Shown one piece after another: positions 33,903-44,900 of a stretch of 64,000 nt of DNA (position 1 is the stretch's first letter; every line of letters starts with the position of its first letter). Source of the stretch: Glebionis coronaria. Taxonomy: Eukaryota > Streptophyta > Magnoliopsida > Asterales > Asteraceae. A program made the position numbers and the translations under genes. Under the pieces are notes generated by a model. The model made no database searches and was not told where the DNA came from. It worked only from the letters and a program-made list of their open reading frames with translations. The DNA lies in assembly GCA_025667525.1 (NCBI GenBank), contig CM046876.1:535544038-535608037 (forward strand), written 5' to 3'.

Positions 33903-34969
33903 TTGTGTTTGGGTGAATTAATCGCCTCTAGTGTTGAGAGACTAATCCCAATCCCAAAAGTGCTCGAGGGTATTTCCAATGAACCATGTGACGAGTTTCG
34001 TAGTGATACCTCTTCTTCCCACGATCATATTGAGAGTTTATCACATGTTCACATTGATGCCACTACTAGTGATTTTGGTGATCTATATCTTGATGAGTTT
34101 TTCAAAGAAAGTCATAATGAGATTGAGGAAGCGTTTTTGCAAGACTTACGGCAAGAGAAAGATGATGAATGTGATTCTAGTGAAGCGTCTTATGAGATAT
34201 CATTCGATGATTTGTCTTGTCAAGATACTACTCCTAATTTGGATGAAGATTTTGCTCCTCCTCTTTTCCCATCTCTTACGGAAATTCCTGAGATTCTCCT
34301 TGAGCCTGATACGCCTTATGAGCTTGACACTATGAGTGATGATTCTTGTGATAACTATTTTGATGATTATTCTGATAGTGATGAGTCTTTTACTTCTGCA
34401 GATGAGTCCATGACTCCTTCACCTACTCCTCTGTATGATTTTGTGATGCATTCAAACCTCTTTTTAAGACATGTTTTGATAACCTAATTTTTTAGGAGTG
34501 TGAAGACCCTAATGATGAGTCCATAGAAGAAGAACCCTTAATTACTCATTATTCATCGATTTTTGAGGTTACACATATTGCTCCACAAAAAAATATCATC
34601 CCTAAGAGTGATTCTCTCATTGATATACTTACTTTTGAGCCTTGTATTCCCACCCTTCCACCCATGGAGTTGGTTATTGATGAAGAAGATCATATGCCCT
34701 TAGAGATTGATAGCATTTCACCTAAGGCACCTTTAGCACCAAAAACCTTTGATTTGGACTCTCTTATGGATATTGATGCCACCATGGAGGCAATTCTTTC
34801 AAATATTGATATAGCAGTCGATGATAGTGTTTCTAACTGGGAAGAGGATATTCGTCTTATTGAAACCTTGCTTTTTGGAGACATAGAGCCTACACCTCTT
34901 CCACAAGACACTATTACTCTTGATCCTCCTTTCACTGTGCCTTCTATGGAGGATCCCCCCACCTTTTGA
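33903..34969 (+). pseudogene. Acidic LARD reading frame, unknown function, broken
   Basis: The frame 33903-34487 (194 residues) starts MCLGELIASSVERLIP and is rich in D, E and S (DLYLDEFFKESHNEIEEAF, YFDDYSDSDESFTSADES). It resumes in another phase with FDNLIF, a TAG near 34493, then ECEDPNDESIEEEPLITHYS and the frame 34664-34969 (MELVIDEEDHMPLEIDSISP, FGDIEPTPLPQDTI). Together they would make an acidic protein of about 350 residues with one frameshift and one stop. I recognise no domain, zinc finger or protease. Its position after the leader is where gag would be, but nothing in it is gag-like. Confidence 0.5.
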
Positions 34970-35416
34970 TGAGGAAGAGGAGCAACACATGGAGATAATC
35001 ATTATGAGTGGTTCAATTCCTAAACCTTCATTGTCTCTTCATGCTTTGATATCTAAGGGAGCAGAGCATCTTATTTGGTTGATACGATTTCATCTTCTTA
35101 GTTTCCCATGAAGGGAAATGTTTTTGATTTTCGGATCTATATGTTTGGAAAGTTTGGCATTCATCTACTCCACTTAAGAGTGTGATTTCTATTGATATGG
35201 GATTCTCGTATGAGCTTACTTTGTTGATGCTACTTACTTTGGAGTTGTTCGAGTGTCGAGATGGAAACTATGTATTTGATCCTGGTGTGTTCCTATATGA
35301 GAGCTTTCTAAGTTGTGCAAACTTGAGACACGTTGGACCGGTTCATTTATCGAGGCGGATAATGTAAATCTCATTGTAAATGGCAACGTGCTAAGTTTGA
35401 GTGTATCATGTGAGAT
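34970..35416 (+). other. LARD interior after the acidic frame
   Basis: No supported coding. Ends where homology to the LTR resumes, so an internal deletion has probably joned this region to the middle of the 3' LTR. Confidence 0.5.
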
Positions 35417-37051
35417 TTGTTTCTTCTTCATTTATTTTCATAAACTTGTTTCTTTTTAGTTAATTCTGTTAAAAAGTTAGTTGAATACGTTTATGAGACT
35501 GTTCTATTTTGACTGAAATCTCCATTAATAAAATTCTTAATTTTCTTCAACTTTTTTTCCTCTCAAGTGTCCCTTTAGCTTTTATACTGTAGCAAATGAA
35601 TCTAATGAGCTTATGAAGTACTCAAGCTTACCTTTAAGTTTTTCTTTGAGTTTCAACTCTTTTTTTCAAGTATTAAGCTCATAAGCTCAATTGAGCTTAT
35701 GAGAGGAATTTGATTACTTTTGTAAGTTTAAAATTGCTCATATTAGAGTAAATTTGGTAGTGGTTCAGTTGCAAACATCACAGAGCAGTGTAGATCGTAG
35801 TACTTAGTTTCCTGTTCAGCAAAAGAGTGTTTTGGAGTTGCGGCTTAGATAAGTTGTTATAGCTTTTGCTTTGTGCACTAGTGTTATTGGTTTACATTTA
35901 AGAAAATGTTGAGTTCAACAAGTTCTTTTGGCTTCTAGTCTAGTTTAGCTTGATTCGGTTTTGATTACATTTGAACAACATGTAGCTATTTTATCGACAA
36001 CAACGGTCTGGCCTGGAAGCCATGGTAATTCCATTTTACATTTTCGATACATAGCTAGTTCAGTTTAAATAGTTTGTTGAAGTGTAAATCTCTGCTTGCC
36101 ATATGCTAGAATTTATTTGTTAATAGGTTGTTGTCCTTTGCTTAAATCTGTGTTTTCATTCCCATAGATGTCTTAACAAATTTGATCATACTGTTATAAG
36201 TCGTTGTAGAGCTTGCAATTTAAAAATCAGTGTTTGGCAATAGGTTTAAGCTGCATATAATTGATCTTATTTCTTGACTTGATCCGTAGCTTAAAAGTTA
36301 GCATTGTAATATAGGTATGGATAATTGGCCTAAAGTTTTAGTTAGTAGTTTAATGTGTTCAAGGTACGAAGTAATAGATTCAAATGTTTTCAGCAGAATT
36401 CGAACACTAGACTTGTTTTTGTTAGCCTTGTAGTAAGTTTTGGATTTCTACAACTTTAGTCCTCCATATTCATACTTCTATGAAAGTTACAGCCAAAGCT
36501 AGTTAGGCAGTTAGGAAATTAGTTCCTTTAGTTAAATGTTTGTTACAAAACTAGTCCATTCTGTTTAGTTTGTTAAGAGAACTTGTTGAGTCGTTTTGTT
36601 GGACTGATAAAATTTGGGCCCTGCTTTTACATTTGTAAATCGATAGGCTATAAATTTCTTACTGGATTACTTTTGCAAGTCATAATCTGTGTAGTTTATA
36701 TTTTAGTTTTATAAATTTCATTGTCAGATGTAAAAATTGTATTTTTATTTTTATAAAGTTAGAATTTGTTTTGGTTTTATAATTTTGAATCTTGTAATTT
36801 TGCTTTCGTAGAATAAATTTTTTATATATCATTTTTACATTTTGTGTATTTAACTGATTTACGTGCAACGTGTTTTAGATTAGTAGGTATTACGTAATAT
36901 AGTTATTTTTATATTTTTATGTGCTTTTTGCCAAGTAGAAATAGATACCAAATCAATTACTTTTAACCAAAAATAATTAAGTCGAAACGATGAAATCTGA
37001 TTTCAATTCGAATCTAGCTGAGAAGAAAACGATACTATAAAACAAATATTA
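35417..37051 (+). repeat. 3' LTR of the LARD, 5'-truncated
   Basis: Collinear with about 31297-32944 (for example TTAAAAAGTTAGTTGAATAC and GGCCTGGAAGCCATGGTAAT occur in both). Divergence by eye is several per cent, an old insertion. Followed by GCCCA, the second target duplication. Confidence 0.85.
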
Positions 37052-37056
37052 GCCCA

Positions 37057-37081
37057 GTTAGCCATTAGAGTTTTACCCTAA
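37057..37081 (+). repeat. 3' LTR of the small copia element, middle fragment
   Basis: 25 bp (GTTAGCCATTAG to ACCCTAA) that continue 30459 and match 28286-28310. Cut by the MITE at TAA. Confidence 0.85.
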
Positions 37082-38133
37082 GGTGCCGTTTGGTTCGGGG
37101 ATATTCAAGGATATTGGGGGATATTCAAAATTTTTACATTTTAATATCCCCAAATATTGTGTTTGGTATAACCAAAAAAGGAATTTAAAATTCCTTGAAT
37201 TCCCAAAATGAGGGATATTAGAATTCCTCAAAAAAGTGAGGAATTTTAATTTACTTGAAAATTATTTTTCATAAATTTTTTTTCTTGTCGTTATTATTTC
37301 GGTTTTTATGTTTAAATAAAAAATTATAAAATTTTAAAAATTTATATAAAATTTATATAAATTTATATAAATTTAAGTAAATATTTATATAGAATTTTTT
37401 ATGAAATATATATATAATTTTTATAAAATTTATTGAAATTTCTTAAAAAATTTAAATACTTTTTTTATAAAATTAATGAATTTTTTGAAAAATATATATA
37501 ATTTATTTTATAAAATTAAATGATTTTTTAAAATTTTTAATGAATTTTTATATAAAATTTATATAAATTTTTTATAAGATTTTTATAAAATTTATATAAA
37601 CTTTTTTAAAAATTTTATTAAATTTTTATAAAACTTAATGAATTCTTTTATAATATTTATATAATTTTTTTTATAAAATTTATGATTTTTTTTTATAATA
37701 TATAAACTTTTTATAAGGTTTATATATATATTTTTATAAAATTTATATAAACTTTTTATAAATTTTGTATAAGAATTTAAAAAATTTATATAATGCTTTT
37801 ATAAAATTTATATAAATTCTTATAATATTTATATATATATTTTTATAAATTTTAAATAAAATTATTATATATTTTTTATAAAATTTATATAAATTTTTTA
37901 AAATTTATATAAAATGCGAAAATTCGAATTTTAATCTTTTAAATAGAAAATATATATAAAAAAAATATTTATTCGTTAATTGGTTCAACCTAAAATCAAG
38001 ATTTCAAAAATTTATAAATTATGTCAACCAAACAGGCTTAGGCATTTTAAATTCTAGAATTTTAAATTCTGAGGAATTTTAATATACTAGAATTTAGAAT
38101 TCCAGAATTTTAATATCTTGAACTAAACGGCCC
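37082..38133. mobile_element. PIF/Harbinger-type (Tourist-like) MITE
   Basis: 1052 bp with ends GGTGCCGTTTGGTTC and inverted GGGGCCGTTTAGTTC, and a 3-bp TSD TAA (37079-37081 and 38134-38136). The interior is almost pure A/T with many TATAAATTT variants and no coding. The matching empty site is in the 5' LTR at 28308-28310. Confidence 0.9.
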
Positions 38134-38136
38134 CTA

Positions 38137-38241
38137 ATTGTATCTTATAAATACATATTGTATTCTCTTTAATCATTAATCAATGAATAATTCTTCTCAT
38201 TTAATCTTGTTTGTTCTCATTCTTTATTTTGATTCACAACA
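38137..38241 (+). repeat. 3' LTR of the small copia element, last fragment
   Basis: 105 bp that complete the LTR (TTGTATCTTATAAATACATA to TTCACAACA), matching 28311-28415. GTAAC follows. Confidence 0.9.
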
Positions 38242-38784
38242 GTAACTTTACTTTTGAATTGTTTCGATCTTTCATTTTCAATTCATATGTAAGCGGATTG
38301 TCTAGTAAATGTTTAACTTTAATTTTAATTATATTGATTTACTCTTAAACGAGAGTTTATGTTTATTAAATTAAGAATAACATTTACTTATAATACTTAT
38401 GTTTAATCAATGTAATAAATGTATTTTATAAATTTATAAGGAATATTGTCATTAATAATGAAGTCTTAATAGGCATTCTAAAGCACGCATGAAGAAAAAA
38501 CTTAATATTAATTATTTATAAACAACATATTTTACAAACGATAAATTATTAATTTATCCAAAATACACAATCGCGACGAGAATATTTTTCATCTTTTCAT
38601 AGACAAACACTTCGATATAATGTTGACGATATACGAGATTTGAAAATTCCCTTCTAATTCCTTTTTTTAAAGGAAAATTGACCCTAAGGCTCAATACTTG
38701 TCCATTTTTAAGTTACATGTAATACACTTTGTTTTTAGGGCTAATTCACCAAAATGTCTAAAAACTAAAACCAAAAGTTTTAAG

Positions 38785-39235
38785 ATCGGGATCTTACTTA
38801 AAATTGTATTTATCTTTGCAAGATCGAGATCGTAAAGTAAGATCGGGATCGTAAGATCCTACTATAATGTAATTTTCTTAATAGTTTTTGCAATATTTTA
38901 CATCTTTACAAATTAATATACATTGTAAACACAAAATTATACGAATATGTCATAAAAATATGGTTCTAAATTATTATTATGAAATGTATAAGTGGATTTA
39001 TACGTTAATTTAGATTAGACAAAATAGAACGTATAAATTTGTAAATTTTTTGTTTGTCGTTCGAGAAAAAGTAAGATCGGATCGTAATAGATCCTAGGAT
39101 CTTATGAGTAAGATCGCGATCTCATAAGATCTTAAGCATGGAAAGATCATATGTAAGATCTGGATCGTTTTTGCTTTCTAGTATCGTAAAATCGTAAGAT
39201 TCTAAGATCAAGATCGGGATCTTGACAACCTTGCT
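38785..39235. repeat. Cluster of AAGATCGGGATC-type repeats
   Basis: Variants of AAGATCGGGATC and GGATCGTAAGATC occur in both orientations at about 38785-38865 and 39065-39225, around an AT-rich centre. The layout (motif-rich ends, AT-rich middle) is like the two hAT-type elements in this window. I could not fix terminal repeats or a target duplication. Confidence 0.45.
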
Positions 39236-39296
39236 AAAACCATTTCACAAAATATTTTTAGAAAAATTTAATTAGGGAAATACCCCATTCAACTTA

Positions 39297-39619
39297 GGCT
39301 GTGTTTGTCAACCCAAACAGCAGCTGTGGGAAGGCGGTAGCTGTGAGCACTAACAATGAGCGGTAGTAGTGAGCGGTAGCTGTGAGCATTAGTTGTGACA
39401 ACTCACGCTCATTTGCCACCGCTTCTTAAAATAAGCATTGAGAAAACAGCCTTCCTAAAAAATAGCACCGCTCCAAAATGCTCACCGCTCTTATTGCCAA
39501 ACGAGCACTAAAAATTAAAAAGCTTACCGCTCCTTTTCCCAAACAAGTAATAAATTTTAAAATACTCTCTTTCACTGCTCATTGTCCCAAAATGCCACTG
39601 CTCCTCGCCAAACACAGCC
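39297..39619. mobile_element. Tourist-like (PIF/Harbinger) MITE
   Basis: 323 bp with 11-bp perfect inverted ends GGCTGTGTTTG and a TSD TTA (39294-39296 and 39620-39622). The interior repeats GAGCGGTAG(C/T)(T/A)GTGAGC-like units. No coding; the frame 39478-39669 lies across its right part by chance. Confidence 0.88.
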
Positions 39620-40410
39620 TTAATCGACGTCGGCAACCAAATCGACTTTTACAACTTGTTAACGTATGACACATGTGCCAATCATGTAGTTGTATACTTG
39701 AGTCTCCACAAGTACAACTTTAACTACTTTACGTCAACGTACTTTTCGTTCGACTTAGTGTCTTGTCAATTATTCGACTTTAACTTAAAAAAACAATTAC
39801 AAATAAAGATCTCATTCTATTCGACTTTAACTTTTGCATTAATCAACATGTACTTACATTTATAAACCCAAAAAATATTCTGTTTGTTTGTAATTTTTAA
39901 TATTCGACTTCTTAACAAATATTTAATCAAGTTGTACTTAAAGCATAAGATAAGATAAACAACATTTGTAACCCACTGTTAACCCATAGATCACTCATTT
40001 GCACGTTAACCCGCATTAAAATCCCGATACTACATTATAATCACTGAATCTCTTGATACCTAAAATACATTCCAAAAATGATTGTGCATAAAGATTCATT
40101 TTTCCCATATAATGATTTATATGTTTAGATGTTAGGAAATTAGTGTTTGATTTTGATACAAATACTTACCAAAATCATCAAGTTTGATTTATGTTTTCAT
40201 ACTAATTGAATACTTTTTTAAGAAAAGGATCCTCTGTTCGGGTAAAAAATGATTGGTTATATTAAGCATTTTGTAAATGTAAATAAATAAGTGGGCCTTT
40301 GAATTTAATTAAATAAATTTTTTTTAATAAATTCAATTGATGTGTGATTGACTGATTGGTGAATATGATGGGTCATGTTAAGGGAGCCTAATCTACTTTT
40401 CTATTATTAA

Positions 40411-40658
40411 ATACTTTTTCCGTTCTAATATTATTATCCAATTTTTTTAGATATCTCAATTTAATTAAACACTTTTAAAATTAAATAAGGGTTGATCGGG
40501 TTCATCTTAATACCATTGTTTAAAAAATACAAATAAAAATAATAATTTTAATTAGTTAGTTACGACAAGACTCTCATTATGTAAAAAGTAAAGAAGAAAG
40601 AAATTATAATTGTGTTTTTCTTAAATTCTATGTTTTTCGTGAGTTGGTAATTTGGAGC
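40411..40658. mobile_element. Degenerate Stowaway MITE
   Basis: The right half aligns with the Stowaway at 5469-5740: CTCATTATGTAAAAAGTAA against GTCATTTTGTAAAAAGTAAG, then GTGTTTTTCT and GGTAATTTGG-type ends. The left end (CTTTTTCCGTTCTAATATTA) resembles a decayed CTCCCTCCGTYC terminus. Borders are approximate. Confidence 0.55.
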
Positions 40659-41943
40659 AATTGCATATATACCATTGAAATTTTCATATTAGCATATATC
40701 CCTAAACCGTGCTTTAACAACATTATAATCTTGCATTAAAAACTTGTACTTTGAGAGAATAGGAAAATATACAAGTTTCACGTATTCCCCCTAATAATAT
40801 TGGTAAGTACATTAAAAAGGGTGTTTTGATAAATAAAAAAATACGTAGTTTGCACAAGTGGGCTCAAATTTATATATGTTTGATAAAATTAGCTGTAAAC
40901 TATAAGATGTTAATTATAAAGTTGTTAACATTAGCTATAAGTTATATCACTTTTCAATAAAAGTGTTTGGTAAATTAGTTGTTAACTATAAATTTAAGAT
41001 GTAAAATAATTTAAAAAGAAATATTTAAATTAATTATAATATTTATGGAGAGTATATTTGTGATTTACAGCTTTTACAGAGCTGGTTATTTAAAAAGTTG
41101 TATGAATCAAGTTTTTATTTAAGAAAACTATTGATTTAAAAAAAAAAACTAACAACTTTGAAATTGTTGTGCCAAACAGAGCTAATTATTTTAGAAGGGA
41201 TTATTTTTAAAACAAAAAACTAACAGCTTTTAAAAAATTTTGAAAAATCTCTAGCCAAACATAGTCATAATCTATCAATTTAAAATACACAGATGTCTAT
41301 TTTTGTCAATTTACTTATTAATTAAACAAATAATTTGATATGCCAAACAGTCAAACACTATAAAAAATCTAATTATCTTATTATTACAATTTCAAACAAC
41401 ATAATTAAATTCAAACACTATTTTTCATAAATGTGTTTCGTAACATTTGATTATCTGATTATCCATTTTCAAAACGGATAATCTATTTTAAATACGCAAT
41501 CCAAACACCCCCTAAAATACAAAAATTGAAAGATGAAAACAAAATTGCATCGAAAAAGTGCTGTAGTTTGAATACAAAATTGACAGATGATAAAAAAATT
41601 TGCATTGAAAAAGCTTTCCTACTAACTACGTAGTAGTTAAATCATTACACTATTACAGTTTAAAAGAAAAAAACAAGCCGGAGAAGAATTCACACCCGAT
41701 CGTATAACCTTCAGAAATTATGTAAAGTTCCAGGATTGAACTTACTGCAGCCTAGAAGACTCTAGATGGTGATGAAATGGATTGGAATAACGTAAAATAA
41801 CAATGGCACTAATAATGCTACTATCTTAAACAGAACAATATGGTTCCAATGTTCCTAATCTCTATAGCACCTAATCGAATTAGATATCGGGTTCTGTTCG
41901 ATACAGTACTATACAACCTGTCTACACTCTCTGGTTCTGGAGG

Positions 41944-44900
41944 TCATCCAGAGTAATACTGCCATCCAAAACCAATGGCAGCTACTAATACAACTTTAAA
42001 AAGTACCTTCGCACTAATTAACTTCGAGGGTGAAGATTCAGGTGTTGACGAGGGTGGTTCCCAAGGTTTTCCTCTCAACTTAGCTGACCACTTAGATATC
42101 AGTAATTGGAGCTTTCCAGTCTTCTTATCTGCAAAACAGAGAAAAATATATACGATGAATAAGTGTGTGAAGCTTTACTGGTTGTTGAGATATAGAATGT
42201 AACATTATTTAACAAATTTAAATAGAAGGGGGCAAAGGTTAAACTGCAATGTGTATATGGAGTACATATGAGGAAAGAGTTTAGACAAAGTTGATTCGCA
42301 TACAACAAAATGGAGCCCACTTGGGTTTAACCAAGTGGTTGAATCTTGCTTAGTGTAATCTAGATACATGTGGCGAGATTAGCAGAATGGGTAATGGGTA
42401 GTCCCACAAAACACTTTTTGGTATAACTTTTCACGGGTTAACTATAATTAACAATATTAACCTAAATCTAAATCAAATTGATAAGAGGTCTATGCATTAG
42501 AAATACACTCTTTTTTGGTAACCATGGTTCATAAGCGCTATTGGCCGACTAATCTGCGGGGTTTGAGCCCACTGCCACAGTTTAAACCCTGCCTTTTTAG
42601 GAAGGTGGGTGCAGCACATTTTGTGCAACTTGCAACATGTTTAACCCATTTACGATAAAAACACGTCCCAAATTGACTCATTTATAAGTAAACAGGTTGA
42701 AATTGCCACCTACAAATTTAAAGGTTTTGGGTTCATGTCAGGAAAGATGATGTACACGTATAAGAGACACAACCCTAGAAAGCCGACATATGTATAAGAG
42801 ATATGCTGAAGTACACTTCTAATTTCGCACACAGAAAAAAGACTAAATATTCCTTTCAGAATGGTTAACTTTGCATACCTAAATTACTATGTTACCCATT
42901 AGTAATTACTCGTATCACATAACACATAAACCACATTGACTATGTTCCAAGAGACACAATCGTGTGCCAGCTTAAAGTGAACATTTTTTCTTTTATGGGT
43001 CACAGGGACAATGGTGAATTTTATAATCCAAATAAATTGGATACAGATAATATTATTGATCTAGACATAATTTTGCCACATAAAAAAAGAACTGCTGCAA
43101 CTTTATAAATCATCCATAATTGGGAAAGCGGTTGTTATACCCTTTTCACTGATGGATGCATAGCACATGAAAACAAACTTGAGCCGAATAGTATAGAATT
43201 TAGTTAGGAAGAGGTGGAAATTGCGACCTTATTACTTATAAATGTGTTCATTTTTTTTGGGTAACCATGGATTCCGACACATTGGCCGACTAATCCACAG
43301 GGTTTGAACCCACCGCCAGACTCAAACCAGGTAAAGCCCTCCCTTTTCAGGAGGTTGGCGTGGCCACTACAATGTTGTTTGCACCTAGCAGGAATTAAAC
43401 TTGAAACCTCACACATCTCAGAGTAATAGCCACAAAACCTTTTGCCACTAGGCCACCTCGAGTGGTTTTATGAATGCGTCAATTTGGTATATGTTTGATC
43501 TCTAATGGGTCAAAAAGGTGAAAGAAAATCATAGCCTTATGGAGAAAGGATTAAAAGTTGCCTAAAGTATATGTTTCGATGTAAAACCTCCCAAATCATT
43601 TTGTTCAAAAGATATATTATCATTAAGGTAGTATGATTTTGTAATGGTATTTGATGCACTAATTATTCATAGAAAAAAATTTACATTTTAGAGCAAAATA
43701 TATTTCTAATCAGGCCCAAGCCGATTAATTGTATAAACTCGTACCAAATATAACATGTTTTATCCTGTTACCCAACATTTCCGACCTGCCCATCTTGCCA
43801 CCTCCACTAATTAGTGGATGATTGCATCTATGCAAAACTGGAAGTATGAAATTGTGCTTCAGACTGCTATAAGTAACATATGGGCCATTATGGTATCCGG
43901 CCCCAAAGTAAGCAAACTATGATTCACGGTTGTATTTTATTATCTTCATGAGCAAGTAAGCTTTTCAAAGAGTACTAATAAATTCCAGCAAGAAACTTAT
44001 TACCTTTCAAAAGTCTTTCTTCCTCGCCAACACGTTTTCTCAGTGCATTGAGCAATGAGCCAAAATATAATGCAAAGACGGTGCATGTAATTGTGATTAC
44101 ATTGTAAGGCATGCTAAAATCAGGGGTTGTCAAAGGCACGAGAAGCACTTCTGTGTAAGACAATATTGTTCTTTGTTCCTGCAACAGAAGTCAGACATAA
44201 GCTAATAGTGAAATGGAGCCACATAGATGTGACAGTTTCGGCCGGTTACTGATGAGCGGGTCAAATTTGAGATGTGTTTAATCTCAAAGGGGTAACCATG
44301 AACCTTTGCTTATAAGGGCAACGATCAAAAGGGTCAAACAGGTCTATTTTTAATGCATACAACATCCAAAATCGTTTAATTCATAAATTCTGGTTATTGC
44401 CGTATCGAGATGTTCTTGTGTACTTTTAATGACCTGATTTAACTAAGACCCAGTTTCACCAGTCATCCAACTCGCCCATCTTGCTGCCTAGACAATAATT
44501 AGAAGATACAAAATATCTCACGTTCAAAATTTTGTGCAAGTCTCAAATACCTGCATCTTAGAAACCATAGGTGACTTAATCGAATTGTTATCCTCTTTAT
44601 ATTGCATGCGTGTGTGAAAGTCCGGGTAGCTGACTATGGCAGATGGGATGTCAAACCCCTGGTTAGCATCTGGAGGATATTCGTCTATGTGCAAGAAGCC
44701 CTGTGTTAGAAGCAATACATCAGTAAGTACAAGGAAGCTGCAGATGCGGAATTAACTTTAAAAAATGAAAATAAGGCAAAAATAAATAAAATAATTAATT
44801 TCCACCGGCAACACATGATCTCACATTCAGGTGAGCAAAAAAAACTACTTGATCTGCATCAACAAGAAGGGCCAGAATATACATATCTTTAAAAACCAAA

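Larger units (their letters stand above)
30460..37051 (+). mobile_element. Ty3/gypsy-type LARD (large non-autonomous LTR element)
   Basis: A 6.6-kb element inside the copia 3' LTR. The 5' LTR (30460-32944) starts TGATGAGTGTGAGAACACTC, which is palindromic, and ends CATATTA. A TGGTGCCGCTGTC primer-binding-like site lies at 32948-32960, close to the TGGCGCCGTTGCC site of Tat/Athila elements. The second LTR copy is 35417-37051, homologous to about 31297-32944; its first ~830 bp and the polypurine tract are missing. The interior holds only one acidic reading frame and no pol. The TSD is ACCCA/GCCCA. Confidence 0.82.
28239..38241 (+). mobile_element. Small non-autonomous copia element carrying three nested insertions
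   Basis: The outer element of the nest, with perfect TSD GTAAC (28234-28238 and 38242-38246). The 5' LTR (28239-28415) is 177 bp. The 3' LTR is in three pieces, 30413-30459, 37057-37081 and 38137-38241, which also add up to 177 bp once the two insertions and one copy of each target duplication are left out. The internal region has no gag or pol. It does have two copies of a plant-copia 3' motif, GTCCC(G/A)CTGGGTTT followed by AAGGTTTTTAACGAGG, at about 30063 and 30331. A purine stretch, AAGAAGGAG, precedes the 3' LTR. Confidence 0.9.
38247..41943. other. Intergenic region between the GASA-associated nest and PIG-T
   Basis: AT-rich DNA without genes. Its first bases are presumably the displaced downstream flank of the GASA gene. 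Contents that can be named are listed separately: a GATC-rich cluster, a Tourist-like MITE and a degenerate Stowaway. Around 40830-41520 several GTGTTTGG/CCAAACA pieces in opposite orientations suggest further decayed MITEs that I cannot delimit. The frames 39478-39669 and 39656-39865 are not supported. Confidence 0.5.

Noticed and set aside
37300..37920. AT-rich palindromic region as a replication origin or matrix attachment site
   Set aside because: It is the interior of a MITE defined by inverted ends, a TAA duplication and an empty sister site.
41975..42202. Plus-strand frame over PIG-T exon 5
   Set aside because: Antisense of the exon; the minus strand continues PIG-T in phase with splice sites.
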